Below, one piece after another: positions 23,820 to 32,889 of a DNA stretch of 42,929 nucleotides (the first letter of the stretch is position 1; the number at the start of each line of letters is the position of its first letter). The notes beneath the pieces are model-generated. The model saw nothing but the letters and a program-made list of their open reading frames with translations. It was not told the origin of the DNA and ran no database searches. A program made the translations under genes and the position numbers. The stretch covers positions 1-42,929 of the forward strand of contig JAAYTU010000074.1 in assembly GCA_012523705.1 (NCBI GenBank). Reading direction: 5' to 3'. Source of the DNA: Clostridiaceae bacterium. Its GTDB lineage: Bacteria > Bacillota > Clostridia > DSM-8532.

Positions 23820-25514
23820 TTGCATTTCGATGGTTTTAACGTGTCAGCAAAAAAGAGAAATAAACTAAAGGTCATACCTTTGGGGGGTATGGGCGAAATC
23901 GGAAAAAATATGACCGTATTTGAGTACGGTGATAACATAATAGTTGTTGATTGTGGGATGGCTTTTCCAGAGGATGAGATGCTAGGTATTGATTTAGTTA
24001 TACCTGATATCACATACTTGGAGAAAAACAAGGACAAGATTCACGCTATTCTTGTTACCCATGGGCATGAGGACCATATAGGAGCTATTCCTTATGTTCT
24101 AAAAAAAATGAACGTACCCGTATATGGAACCGAACTAACCCTTGCTCTAATAGGAAATAAACTAGCAGAGCATCAGTTGGAAGAGCCTGCAGACCTGAGA
24201 AAGATTCAAGCAGGTCAGACAATACAGCTTGGTCCCTTTAAGATTGAGTTCGTCCATATTAACCACAGTATTGCCGATGCAGTGGCTCTGGCAATAAGTA
24301 CTCCCTTGGGGATGGTATTCCATACGGGAGATTTCAAAATAGACCATGTTCCTATTGAAGGCAAGCCCATAGACTTAGCCAGAATAGCTGAAATAGGAAA
24401 GAAAGGCATTCTTCTGCTTATATCAGACAGCACAAATGTTGAAAGACCTGGATATACTGCGTCAGAGAGAACAGTAGGGGATACTTTTGACAGTATCTTC
24501 AGAGGTGCTAAGGGCAGAATTATTGTGGCCAGCTTTGCGTCACATGTTCACAGGGTGCAGCAGATAATCAGCTCAGCCGTTAAATATGGACGAAAGGTAG
24601 CCTTAGTGGGAAGGAGTATGCTCAATGTAGTTAATACTGCTACCAGAATTGGATATCTGTCATTTCCCGAGGATACTATCATTGATATAGATAAAATAAA
24701 AACTCTAAGGCCGAATGAAGTAGTTATTATTACAACAGGCAGCCAGGGAGAGCCAATGTCAGCATTGGCCCGTATGGCATCTTCAACCCATAGAAAGGTT
24801 GAAATAATGCCGGGTGATCAGGTTGTTATTTCGGCAAGTCCCATCCCGGGAAATGAAAAACTTGTATACAGGGTTATTGATGATTTGTTTAAGCAAGGTG
24901 CTGAGGTTATTTACGACAGTCTTGCAGAAACCCATGTATCGGGGCATGCCAAACAGGAAGAACTAAAGATTATGTTTCATTTGACCAAGCCCAAATTCTT
25001 TGTTCCCGGTCACGGTGAATACAGGATGCTTAAAAAGCATGCTAAGCTTGCCATGTCCCTTGGCATAAACGAAAAAGATATCTTTATTATGCAAAATGGA
25101 AATGTTCTTGAATTAACCAGCAAATCAGCTTCACTTAACGGGAATGTACCTTCTGCCGATGTTCTTGTAGATGGACTCGGCGTGGGGGATGTAGGTGATA
25201 TAGTATTAAGGGACAGGAAAATTCTTTCTGAGGATGGTCTGATAATCATTGCTGCCTCATTAGACAGGAACAGTAATCTCGTAGCAGATGTGGAAATCGT
25301 TTCACGAGGATTTGTATATGTAAAACAATCAGAGGAGCTTATGAATGAAGTAAAGAGCATTGCTACAGAGGCCATATTAAAGAATGCCAAGAAGGGTAAT
25401 AATTACGGTGTAACGAAAAGTGCCATAAAGGACGCACTAAGTAATTTCATTTATCGTAAGACCAGGAGAAGGCCAATGATTATTCCCATAATAACAGAAA
25501 TAAAAGGCCAATAA
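23820..25514 (+). CDS. rnj: ribonuclease J
   Basis: The 564-residue protein is a metallo-beta-lactamase/beta-CASP RNase. The zinc motif is HGHEDHIGAIPY, with the later HTGDFKID and the beta-CASP region, and a C-terminal dimerisation domain ends the protein. It provides 5'-3' exonuclease and endonuclease activity in mRNA decay and rRNA maturation of Firmicutes. The start is uncertain: TTG 23820 is preceded by GAAAGGCG at about 10 bases, while an in-frame GTG at 23841 has only a poor ribosome site. The TTG sits in the 7-base loop of a hairpin, CGAAATG (23809-23815) with CATTTCG (23823-23829), which could control translation. Confidence 0.94.
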   Translation: MHFDGFNVSAKKRNKLKVIPLGGMGEIGKNMTVFEYGDNIIVVDCGMAFPEDEMLGIDLVIPDITYLEKNKDKIHAILVTHGHEDHIGAIPYVLKKMNVPVYGTELTLALIGNKLAEHQLEEPADLRKIQAGQTIQLGPFKIEFVHINHSIADAVALAISTPLGMVFHTGDFKIDHVPIEGKPIDLARIAEIGKKGILLLISDSTNVERPGYTASERTVGDTFDSIFRGAKGRIIVASFASHVHRVQQIISSAVKYGRKVALVGRSMLNVVNTATRIGYLSFPEDTIIDIDKIKTLRPNEVVIITTGSQGEPMSALARMASSTHRKVEIMPGDQVVISASPIPGNEKLVYRVIDDLFKQGAEVIYDSLAETHVSGHAKQEELKIMFHLTKPKFFVPGHGEYRMLKKHAKLAMSLGINEKDIFIMQNGNVLELTSKSASLNGNVPSADVLVDGLGVGDVGDIVLRDRKILSEDGLIIIAASLDRNSNLVADVEIVSRGFVYVKQSEELMNEVKSIATEAILKNAKKGNNYGVTKSAIKDALSNFIYRKTRRRPMIIPIITEIKGQ

Positions 25515-25567
25515 TATAAAGCCGGTTTCTTAGCATAGAGTTTAATAGAGAGTAAAAGGACTAAAAA

Positions 25568-25612
25568 GCGTGAGTTAAGAATATTTATTCTTTATCTCAC
25601 GCCCTGTTTTTT
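25568..25612. terminator. bidirectional terminator between rnj and dacF
   Basis: GCGTGAG (25568-25574) pairs with CTCACGC (25596-25602), with further internal pairing TAAGAATA/TATTCTT. TTTTTT follows on the plus strand and CTTTTTAG follows on the minus strand, so it can serve both convergent genes. Confidence 0.88.
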
Positions 25613-25628
25613 GTCCGGATTAAATGCA

Positions 25629-26996
25629 TTATCTGAATCTCTTGGATCTATATTTTCTACGTTTGCTTTTATATGGGTAATAGCTTCCATAGCGTCTTTT
25701 GCGGCGTCTGTTCACGAGGCGCAGGATAAAGATAAGGATTAGAATTACCAAAATGGCGCCTGCGGCAGCTTTAACTCCAAATATAAAGCGCTTATCACTG
25801 ATTATTTGCCTGTATTTATCACGCAGAATAGCAATTGTTGTTTTCTCAATTGAATCTTTAGCAACTAGCTCCACTGATCCTATGGATTTTCCTTTATAAA
25901 AATACTCTTTTTTGCCTAATACCTGTCCGGCTTCAATAGGAGCTTTAAAGGGGGATTCAAAGTAGGTTATCTCATCTGTAAGATCATTTTCTCTTTCTTC
26001 CTGATCCTCGGGAAGAATATAACTAAGCTCCCCATTTGTTTCAATTTCAACCTTTTTACCGTCAACGGCGTCTTCAACCTCTTCTCTGGCAACATACTCG
26101 CCCTTTTGGACGAGTTGCTGCTTCCTAAAGTTTTTAAAACCATGTTCCAAAAGTGCTTGAGAATCACCGAATTGATACTTCTCGCTTTGTGCACCTAATA
26201 CTACTGAAATAAGCTCAAGACCGTCAGGATTCACGGCTGATGAAACAAGGCATAATCCTGCTAAATCAGTATATCCTGTCTTGATACCTGTCACCTCAGA
26301 GTAGTGTGTTGAGCGTGAAATAAGAAGCTTGTTGGTAAAGGCTAGATGCCCCACCTGCCATTCTGAACTTTTTCTCAGATTAGTATCTGGCATGGTAAAC
26401 TCGGTTCTTTTAACAACCTCACGAAAAATATCATTTTGCATAGCTGCTCTTGATATTATTGCCAAATCTCTGGCGGTGGTATAATGGGTTTCCTCCTCTA
26501 ATCCTGATGAATTGGTAAAGTGTGTACTCTCAGATTTTAGCCCCAGATCAGCCGCTTTCTGGTTCATAAGATCTGTAAAACCCTGCATTGTGCCGTCAGG
26601 GGAAATATTCTCGGCAATGATATTACTTGCCTCGTTAGCTGAGGTGATGAGCATAAGATCAAGAAGCGTACTGAATTTCATGGTTTCGCCAATTTTTATC
26701 CCTGCTCTTACATAATCATAGGGTACGCTATTAATTGCATCTGCAGATGCAGTCATCTCATCCTCTAAGGACGCATTTTCAAGCGCAACCAACGCAGTCA
26801 TTATTTTTGTTGTACTAGCTGGCGAACGCCTGGCATCAGCATTTTTTTCTGCCAGAACCTGCCCGGTTTCCATATCTATAAGGATATATGCCTCTGCTGA
26901 TAGCTCGGGGGGCGCTGCGGCAAATGCTGAAACCGGAAGACAAAGAAATAAAAAAACTAAAATAAGTGTATATAATGTAAATTTTTGTGCTTTCAA
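25629..26996 (-). CDS. dacF: D-alanyl-D-alanine carboxypeptidase (penicillin-binding protein, DacF/DacA type)
   Basis: The 455-residue serine peptidase (family S11) trims the terminal D-Ala of peptidoglycan. It has a signal peptide (1 to about 27, ending AFA-AAP), the S61-T-T-K64 nucleophile motif, S117-A-N, and K237-T-G. A beta-rich PBP5-like domain follows, then a true membrane helix (about residues 400-420) and a strongly basic tail with many Arg, Lys and Tyr. The start is TTG with AGGAG 8 bases upstream. Classical DacA enzymes end with an amphipathic helix instead, so the transmembrane end with a cationic cytoplasmic tail is a little unusual. Confidence 0.92.
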   Translation of the reverse strand: MKAQKFTLYTLILVFLFLCLPVSAFAAAPPELSAEAYILIDMETGQVLAEKNADARRSPASTTKIMTALVALENASLEDEMTASADAINSVPYDYVRAGIKIGETMKFSTLLDLMLITSANEASNIIAENISPDGTMQGFTDLMNQKAADLGLKSESTHFTNSSGLEEETHYTTARDLAIISRAAMQNDIFREVVKRTEFTMPDTNLRKSSEWQVGHLAFTNKLLISRSTHYSEVTGIKTGYTDLAGLCLVSSAVNPDGLELISVVLGAQSEKYQFGDSQALLEHGFKNFRKQQLVQKGEYVAREEVEDAVDGKKVEIETNGELSYILPEDQEERENDLTDEITYFESPFKAPIEAGQVLGKKEYFYKGKSIGSVELVAKDSIEKTTIAILRDKYRQIISDKRFIFGVKAAAGAILVILILIFILRLVNRRRKRRYGSYYPYKSKRRKYRSKRFR

Positions 26997-27130
26997 ACAA
27001 CCATCTCCTATTTTTTCTTATGTGCTAATGAATATGGTATCTATAAATAATACAAAACTTAGCAAAGTAATAAATTCTTTTATATAAAATTATAGAATAC
27101 TGTAGTGTGAAACTCAAGTACTCAGATGAA

Positions 27131-27174
27131 CCAATAATATGCAAATTAAAGCATATGACTATATTGATTATTGG
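27131..27174. promoter_or_regulatory. nested palindromes overlapping the comEA promoter
   Basis: CCAATAAT (27131-27138) is complementary to ATTATTGG (27167-27174), and inside it ATATGC (27137-27142) is complementary to GCATAT (27151-27156). The right outer arm overlaps the -35 of the comEA promoter, so it may be an operator between dacF and comEA. Confidence 0.4.
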
Positions 27175-27192
27175 AATATTATGTAATATTAT
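27164..27192 (+). promoter_or_regulatory. comEA promoter
   Basis: TTGATT (27164-27169) and TATTAT (27187-27192) are 17 bases apart, about 30 bases before the gene. It lies in the divergent dacF-comEA gap (226 bases). Confidence 0.55.
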
Positions 27193-27222
27193 ATAATTAG
27201 CTTATGGTACAAGGAGTAACTA

Positions 27223-27705
27223 ATGGATATTAATGTTAAAGGCAAGACATATAAAATATCCTGGGAATATCTTGTGATACCCTGCTTAATTCTATTACTC
27301 ATTATAGTATTAATAATATCAAATTTCTCATCCATAAGGCGTATATGGGTATCATATTCAGAAGAAATAACTGCGCAGGATAGTGAAGCTGCTAAAGATA
27401 TTTCACCCTCTGCCTTATCAGAGCCGCCTGTTAACAATAAACAAAACAAAGAACCAAGTCAGGAAACCAGAAACAATACAAAGTCACAATCTACTCAAGA
27501 ACCAGTTCAGCAGGAGAAAATAAATATTAATACTGCTAGCAAGGATGATCTTTTATCCCTTCCATACATAGGAGATGTTAAAGCTCAGGCTATTATTGAT
27601 TATAGAACAGCAAACGGTCCCTTTGCAACAGTTGATGATTTGGTAAATGTCAAGGGAATCGGCCCGAAAACATTGGAAAAGCTGCGTCCTTTTATTACAG
27701 TCTGA
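27223..27705 (+). CDS. comEA: ComEA-like helix-hairpin-helix DNA-binding protein
   Basis: The 160-residue protein has one membrane helix near the N-terminus (about residues 15-33), a Gln/Ser/Pro/Asn-rich spacer, and a C-terminal ComEA domain: INTASKDDLLSLPYIGDVKA and NVKGIGPKTLEKLRPF form two helix-hairpin-helix motifs. ComEA is the extracellular double-stranded DNA receptor for natural transformation, held outside by its N-terminal anchor. The SLBB domain present in long ComEA proteins is missing. No comEB or comEC is adjacent, so a competence role is inferred from the family. The ATG follows AAGGAG. Confidence 0.88.
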   Translation: MDINVKGKTYKISWEYLVIPCLILLLIIVLIISNFSSIRRIWVSYSEEITAQDSEAAKDISPSALSEPPVNNKQNKEPSQETRNNTKSQSTQEPVQQEKININTASKDDLLSLPYIGDVKAQAIIDYRTANGPFATVDDLVNVKGIGPKTLEKLRPFITV

Positions 27706-27736
27706 CAGATAGGTTAATCATTTCCTGTTCTTTCAT

Positions 27737-27765
27737 TTGACGATGTTCTGTTAATAATGTAAAAT
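27737..27765 (+). promoter_or_regulatory. rnpB promoter
   Basis: TTGACG (27737-27742) and TAAAAT (27760-27765) are 17 bases apart. The predicted start is about 10 bases before the RNase P RNA 5' end. Confidence 0.65.
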
Positions 27766-27782
27766 AACTTGATACAGATAAT

Positions 27783-28170
27783 ATGAGTAGGTCGGATGGT
27801 CGCGGACGCAATGCCTAAAGGCTGCGTACGAGGAAAGTCCGGGCTCCATAGGGCAAAGGTGCCGGGTAACACCCGGTGAAGGCGACTTCAAGGATAGTGC
27901 AACAGAAATAAACCGCCATGCTTCAGGTTGGAGATGAAAGGTCTTTCTTTTCACCTCCGACCCGGGCATGGTAAGGATGGAAAGGTGAGGTAAGAGCTCA
28001 CCGACCCTACGGCGACGATGGGTGCTATGTAAACCCCACCTGGAGCAACACCGTGACAAGGAACGATAAGGCTGCCCGTCTGTTCCTTAGAGGTGGCTAA
28101 AGCCTTGTAGTAATACAAGGCATAGACAGATGATCATTCAAGACAGAACCCGGCTTACAGATCTGCTCAT
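27783..28170 (+). ncRNA. rnpB: RNase P RNA, bacterial class A
   Basis: The catalytic RNA that trims the 5' leader of tRNAs. The signature GAGGAAAGTCCGGGCTCC starts at 27830, ACAGAAATAAACCGCC lies near 27902, and the conserved 3' part AGACAGAACCCGGCTTA starts at 28141. The ends pair: ATGAGTAGGTC at 27783 with GATCTGCTCAT at the 3' end, closing P1. Total length is about 388 bases, normal for the class, and TTTTTATCC follows. Exact ends are set by the P1 pairing and could differ by a few bases. Confidence 0.95.
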
Positions 28171-28269
28171 TTTTATCCTAATGAACTTGTATGAATTGGC
28201 ATGCAAGTTTTATCTATCTGTTTGAAAAGAATCTAATTTAAAGTGCATATTAAAATTGAGGTTAACGAA

Positions 28270-29628
28270 ATGTTTGATTTAATCATAATTGGAGGAGGCC
28301 CAGCCGGCTATTTTGCCGCAGAGCGAGCAGGCCAGGAAGGCCTTAATGTACTTCTTATAGAGAAAAGCTCATTAGGTGGGGTGTGCCTTAACGAAGGCTG
28401 TATTCCGTCAAAGACTCTTCTTTACTCTGCTAAGCTTTATGACAATGCAAAGCAGGGTGAAAGGTATGGAGTAAGGGCTGATAATGTATCATTTGATCAC
28501 TCTGCGGTATTAAGAAGAAAAAATAAGGTTGTAAGAATCCTTACAGCAGGCATCAAGGCCAAGCTTACAGCAAATAATGTGAAGATAGTAAATGAAAAAG
28601 CTAAAATACTTGGGAAGACCGGAGATTCCTTCAATATTAAGGCGGGAGATATGACCTATCAAGGAAAACAAATCTTGATAGCTACAGGATCTGTTCCTGT
28701 TATCCCACCAATTCCGGGAGTGCAGGAGGGGCTTGATGCAGGATATATACTGACAAACCGGAGTATTCTGGATTTGGCGGAGGTACCGGCTTCTCTGGTG
28801 ATAATAGGTGGAGGGGTAATCGGCCTAGAAATGGCCTCCTATTATAATTCAGCCGGAAGTAAGGTTACTGTTATTGAGATGTTGGATTATATAGGCGGTT
28901 TTATTGACAGAGAAATCGGTGATTTTCTCTTAAAGGAATATCAGAAAAAGGGTATCCAATTCAAGCTAAGCTCAAGAGTAACGAAGGTTGAGCCGGGCTC
29001 AGTCACATATGAGTCAGACGGTGAATTATTCACAATTGAGGCAGATAAGGCTCTTCTTTCAATTGGCAGAAGACCTGCTACCTGCGAGCTTGGCCTTGAA
29101 GCAATCGGAGTGGAGCTTGAAAAAGGCAGAATTAAGACTGATAGCTGCGGCAGAACAAATATCCCAGGCATATTTGCTGCAGGTGATGTTAACGGTGTAT
29201 CCATGCTGGCTCACACAGCATACAGAGAGGCAAAGGCCTGTATAAACACTATTCTGGGTAATGAAGACATAATAAATTATGATGCAGTTCCTTCAGTTAT
29301 CTATACTAATCCTGAGGTGGCAGGTGTGGGAGAAACTGAAGAGTCTGCAAAGAAAAAGGGTCTGGATTATTCGGTCAAGAAGCTTTCCATGCGGTATAAT
29401 GGCAGGTTTATGGCTGAAAATGAAGGCCGGGACGGAATATGCAAGGTTCTTTATGATAATCAATCTCAAAGAATTCTTGGGATACATATAATAAGCAGCT
29501 ATGCTTCTGAGATTATTCATAGTGCAGCAATGATGATTGAATCTAAAATGACAATAATGGATACAGACAGATTTGTATTTCCCCATCCCACAGTAAGTGA
29601 GATAATATCTGATACTATACTCAGCTAA
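28270..29628 (+). CDS. lpdA: dihydrolipoyl dehydrogenase
   Basis: The 452-residue flavoprotein oxidises dihydrolipoamide with NAD+. It has the FAD motif IIGGGPAGYFAAERA, the redox disulphide GGVCLNEGCIPSKTLL (C39, C44), the NAD motif IIGGGVIGLEMAS, and the C-terminal HPTVSEII with the catalytic His. The frame opens at GTG 28243, but GAGG at about 28258 is spaced correctly for the ATG at 28270. No lipoate-dependent E1, E2 or glycine cleavage genes are nearby, so its partner complex is not visible. It is followed 61 bases later by metA. Confidence 0.93.
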   Translation: MFDLIIIGGGPAGYFAAERAGQEGLNVLLIEKSSLGGVCLNEGCIPSKTLLYSAKLYDNAKQGERYGVRADNVSFDHSAVLRRKNKVVRILTAGIKAKLTANNVKIVNEKAKILGKTGDSFNIKAGDMTYQGKQILIATGSVPVIPPIPGVQEGLDAGYILTNRSILDLAEVPASLVIIGGGVIGLEMASYYNSAGSKVTVIEMLDYIGGFIDREIGDFLLKEYQKKGIQFKLSSRVTKVEPGSVTYESDGELFTIEADKALLSIGRRPATCELGLEAIGVELEKGRIKTDSCGRTNIPGIFAAGDVNGVSMLAHTAYREAKACINTILGNEDIINYDAVPSVIYTNPEVAGVGETEESAKKKGLDYSVKKLSMRYNGRFMAENEGRDGICKVLYDNQSQRILGIHIISSYASEIIHSAAMMIESKMTIMDTDRFVFPHPTVSEIISDTILS

Positions 29629-29689
29629 TTGAAGCCATCGTATAATACGCAATATGTGAAATCTGAAAAGCATTAAAGGAGTAGAACAC

Positions 29690-30610
29690 ATGCCCATAAA
29701 TATACCAAATAATCTTCCTGCTTATGAAACCCTTCAAAATGAGAATATATTTGTTATGAGTGAAGAAAGGGCGAAATCACAGGATATACGACCTTTAAAG
29801 ATAGCTATAATGAATCTGATGCCTACCAAAATAATTACTGAGACTCAGATTCTCAGGCTAATAGGAAATAGCCCACTGCAGGTTGATGTTGAGCTGCTTC
29901 ATCCTGCAACCTACAAATCAAAAAATACTCCTAAGGAGCATCTTAGGCTATTTTATAAGACCTTCGACGATGTTAAGGATCAGAGATTTGACGGCTTGAT
30001 AATTACTGGTGCGCCAGTTGAAACAATGGAGTTTGAAGAGGTAGCTTATTGGGATGAGCTTGAACAGTTAATGGACTGGAGTGTAACCCATACCTTTTCA
30101 ACATTTCACATCTGCTGGGGTGCTCAGGCAGGACTTTACCATCATTATGGAATAAAGAAGCATCCATTGCCAAGAAAGATATCCGGAGTATTTCCCCACA
30201 CAGTAAATGAGAAGTATTTTAAACTGTTCAGAGGGTTTGACGATGTTTTTTATGTTCCTCATTCCCGATATACCGAGGTCAGAAAAGAGGACATAGAGAA
30301 AATACCTGATTTGAAAATTCTGTCCGAATCGCCAGAAACGGGAGTATATATTGTCGCATCCAAAAATGGCCGACAGATATTTGTAACAGGTCATTCAGAA
30401 TATGATCCCGAGACATTAAAAAATGAATATGAACGTGACATAGCAAAAGGTTTAGATATAGATGTCCCTGCGAATTATTTCCCGGAAAATAATCCTGAGA
30501 ATGATCCCATTGTAAAGTGGAGAAGTCATGCAAATCTGTTGTTTGCAAACTGGTTAAACTACTATGTATATCAGGAGACTCCGTACGATTTAGATACCAT
30601 GAGCATGTGA
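29690..30610 (+). CDS. metA: homoserine O-acetyltransferase, MetA family
   Basis: The 306-residue enzyme acylates homoserine for methionine synthesis. The nucleophilic Cys is in [16 protein letters not shown], and the partner His is in the HSEYDPE segment. The family includes succinyl- and acetyltransferases; residue 111 is Glu ([14 protein letters not shown]), the residue linked to acetyl-CoA use in Bacillus MetA, whereas Gly is found in the E. coli succinyl enzyme. An acetyltransferase is therefore predicted. AAAGGAG lies before the ATG. The leader is short and holds no SAM riboswitch or T-box. Confidence 0.95.
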   Translation: MPINIPNNLPAYETLQNENIFVMSEERAKSQDIRPLKIAIMNLMPTKIITETQILRLIGNSPLQVDVELLHPATYKSKNTPKEHLRLFYKTFDDVKDQRFDGLIITGAPVETMEFEEVAYWDELEQLMDWSVTHTFSTFHICWGAQAGLYHHYGIKKHPLPRKISGVFPHTVNEKYFKLFRGFDDVFYVPHSRYTEVRKEDIEKIPDLKILSESPETGVYIVASKNGRQIFVTGHSEYDPETLKNEYERDIAKGLDIDVPANYFPENNPENDPIVKWRSHANLLFANWLNYYVYQETPYDLDTMSM

Positions 30611-30735
30611 CAGCTGCTTTTTTCTTAAGCATTAATCTATTGTGGTATAATTCTATGAAAAGAGTATTAAATCAGAGACATCGAAGCTGAAATTCTCATA
30701 ATAAAAACACATATAATAATGTCGGAGGTTGAATC

Positions 30736-31521
30736 ATGATTTTTTTACAATGCAGTTTTAAATCAGAAGCATTGCAGATGATGCAGGGGCTCAACATTCT
30801 TCTTCCCAAAACATCCATGGGGGATGAAATCCGAAAAAATGAACTAAAGATGCAAGGCTTTCCGGTTCTTTACCTGCTTCATGGACTTTCTGACGATCAT
30901 TCGGGATGGATGCGCCGAACCAGCATTGAACGATATTGCGAGAAATATAATCTGGCAGTTGTAATGCCAAATGTTAACAGAAGCTTCTATGCAGATATGA
31001 AATATGGTCTTGATTATTATACATATGTGTCCAAGGAAATTCCTGATTTCGTTACCACCAATTTTCCCATCTCCTCAAAAAGAGAGGATAGTTATATAGC
31101 AGGGCTTTCAATGGGAGGATACGGTGCATTTATGATCGCCTTAAGAAATCCCCATATGTTTTCTGCTGCTGCAAGTCTGTCGGGAGCCCTCGACTTATCC
31201 TGTAATCTTGATGATATCTCTGATTCAGATTTTGAACTAATGACGAAATCAATCTTTGGCTCTAAGGAAGAATTCCTTGATTCCGATTATAATCTTATAG
31301 GACTTATGGAAAAACTTCAGAACAGAAAAAATGAACTTCCTCGACTATTTCAGTGCTGTGGCACCGAGGACTATATATATCCTTTAAATCAAAGCTTTAA
31401 GGCCGCTGCTGAAAAATATGGCATTGAATTGACCTATGAGGAGGGCCCGGGCCAGCATGACTGGGAATACTGGGATGCCAACATCCAAAGAGCTCTTAAA
31501 TGGTTCTTTAATGAGATTTAG
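30736..31521 (+). CDS. alpha/beta-hydrolase esterase (esterase D/tributyrin esterase family)
   Basis: The 261-residue hydrolase has the nucleophile elbow GLSMGGYGAF (S125) and a C-terminal GPGQHDWEYWD with the likely catalytic His. LYLLHGLSDDHSGW provides the oxyanion region. It belongs to the putative esterase family (esterase D, S-formylglutathione hydrolase, tributyrin esterase, feruloyl esterase-like). There is no signal peptide, so it acts in the cytoplasm. The substrate cannot be inferred; acetyl-xylan or feruloyl esters are possible. The ATG follows GGAGG. Confidence 0.9.
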   Translation: MIFLQCSFKSEALQMMQGLNILLPKTSMGDEIRKNELKMQGFPVLYLLHGLSDDHSGWMRRTSIERYCEKYNLAVVMPNVNRSFYADMKYGLDYYTYVSKEIPDFVTTNFPISSKREDSYIAGLSMGGYGAFMIALRNPHMFSAAASLSGALDLSCNLDDISDSDFELMTKSIFGSKEEFLDSDYNLIGLMEKLQNRKNELPRLFQCCGTEDYIYPLNQSFKAAAEKYGIELTYEEGPGQHDWEYWDANIQRALKWFFNEI

Positions 31522-31543
31522 CTAGAAGCTTGAAGTATATAAA

Positions 31544-31582
31544 CGCCTAAACATTTTATCAAGAATGTTTGGGTGTTTTTTT
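31544..31582 (+). terminator. intrinsic terminator after the esterase gene
   Basis: CGCCTAAACATT (31544-31555) pairs with AATGTTTGGGTG (31564-31575), followed by TTTTTTT. It separates the esterase from the Tad locus. Confidence 0.9.
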
Positions 31583-31636
31583 ATTATTCGCAATTACCGC
31601 TCATATATTACGAATCAAGGATATACCAAAAATTAG

Positions 31637-31665
31637 TAGACAATAAGTTTAATTTATAGTAAAAT
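31637..31665 (+). promoter_or_regulatory. Tad locus promoter
   Basis: TAGACA (31637-31642) and TAAAAT (31660-31665) are 17 bases apart, about 40 bases before the tadZ-like gene. It could drive the whole locus to 42720, in which gaps are short or absent. Confidence 0.55.
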
Positions 31666-31706
31666 ATGTAATATAAAGAAAATAAAAACATATACGGAGT
31701 GATAAT

Positions 31707-32777
31707 ATGGCACAGGTTAGCCTGGCTTTGGCCGATGCAGATACATTATTTCTTAAAAAGTTAAGTGCATATTTACATAAGAGCATACCCCATCTTTCGC
31801 TGGAGCTATTTACAGAGCCGCAGGCCTTTAAAAAGTGGGTTAATAAAATGGGGGACGCTGATTTAGTAGTTATCTCTGCACAATTTTACCGCCAGCTTGG
31901 CAGTATTGAATCAAATAATAGTATTCTGCTTTTAAGAGACTGTGCAGGAAGCTTTTTGCCTGAGAAGGTAAAAAGCATCAATAAGTATATTCCTGCAGAA
32001 AGCATACTCAAAGAAATTCTCTCAGTATGTGCTGAAAAAATTCCCGGATATTTATATCATGAGAAAGGGTCAGGGAAGATAACAACAGTGTTTTATGCTG
32101 ATGGTAGCGATGCATTTAATCCATTTGCCCAGGCTCTGGCTTATTATAAGGCTTCAGAGGGCGATAAGATAATCTATCTTAATCTGGATGAATTCTCAAA
32201 TACCGATTTATTCTTTTCCGGCAATAATGACAGAGGATTAAGTGAATTACTCTATTACATAAAGTCTAAAAAAGACAATTTATATTTAAAGACCGAAGCA
32301 TGCTTTTCAACTGATATGACCACCGGCATTTCTTTTATGAAAGGTCATAATAATCCGGATGATATTAAGAAGCTGTCGCAAGAGGAAATATCTACGCTGG
32401 TCAATATATTCAAGAATCAGTATTCATCATGGCAGACAATTATTTCTAAGGCTTTTACCTATGATTTAATTACCTCTTTTCTTCTAAAGGAGGCAAGTAA
32501 GGTATATATTACCGGCTTGAACTATCCAACATCTATAGAAAGGTTGAAAAGAATCAGTGCTGTTATTATTGGCTATGAAGAAGATGAAAAGATTGCACTA
32601 AAGGATAAAGTGGTATTCTGTATATCTCCGGCAGCAAATGGACAAAGGCATGCAAACAACTGTATTGAGGGTTTTAGCACCTTAACCTTACCATATTGGG
32701 ATTTTGAAAGCTCCGGGCTTTTCCCGCCTTCACAGTATTATATTTCACAGCTTAAAGAGGCTATTGGTAATTGCTAA
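31707..32777 (+). CDS. tadZ: TadZ/CpaE-like protein with degenerate ATPase domain
   Basis: The 356-residue protein has the plan of TadZ/CpaE: an N-terminal receiver-like domain (about 1-110, VSLALADADTLFLKKL, then DLVVISAQFY) and a C-terminal MinD/ParA-like domain. Where a MinD-type ATPase has GKGGVGKTT, here residues about 120-145 read ITTVFYADGSDAFNPFAQAL, so the Walker A Lys and Thr are missing. ATP binding is probably lost. TadZ localises the Tad machine at the cell pole or membrane. The ATG follows GGAG. The call rests on the fold plan and its place directly before tadA. Confidence 0.7.
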   Translation: MAQVSLALADADTLFLKKLSAYLHKSIPHLSLELFTEPQAFKKWVNKMGDADLVVISAQFYRQLGSIESNNSILLLRDCAGSFLPEKVKSINKYIPAESILKEILSVCAEKIPGYLYHEKGSGKITTVFYADGSDAFNPFAQALAYYKASEGDKIIYLNLDEFSNTDLFFSGNNDRGLSELLYYIKSKKDNLYLKTEACFSTDMTTGISFMKGHNNPDDIKKLSQEEISTLVNIFKNQYSSWQTIISKAFTYDLITSFLLKEASKVYITGLNYPTSIERLKRISAVIIGYEEDEKIALKDKVVFCISPAANGQRHANNCIEGFSTLTLPYWDFESSGLFPPSQYYISQLKEAIGNC

Positions 32778-32889
32778 GGGTACGATATGTCTTGCTATTT
32801 AAGTGCTATATAAGGGTATCGCATGAAACAGGTGACTTCAAGGAAAGTTAACAGTTTGAAAGTATACTACAAAATGATGAGGAAGAAAA

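Noticed and set aside
27751-28059. 102-codon minus-strand frame across the RNase P RNA
   Set aside because: It covers a structured RNA gene and has no protein features.
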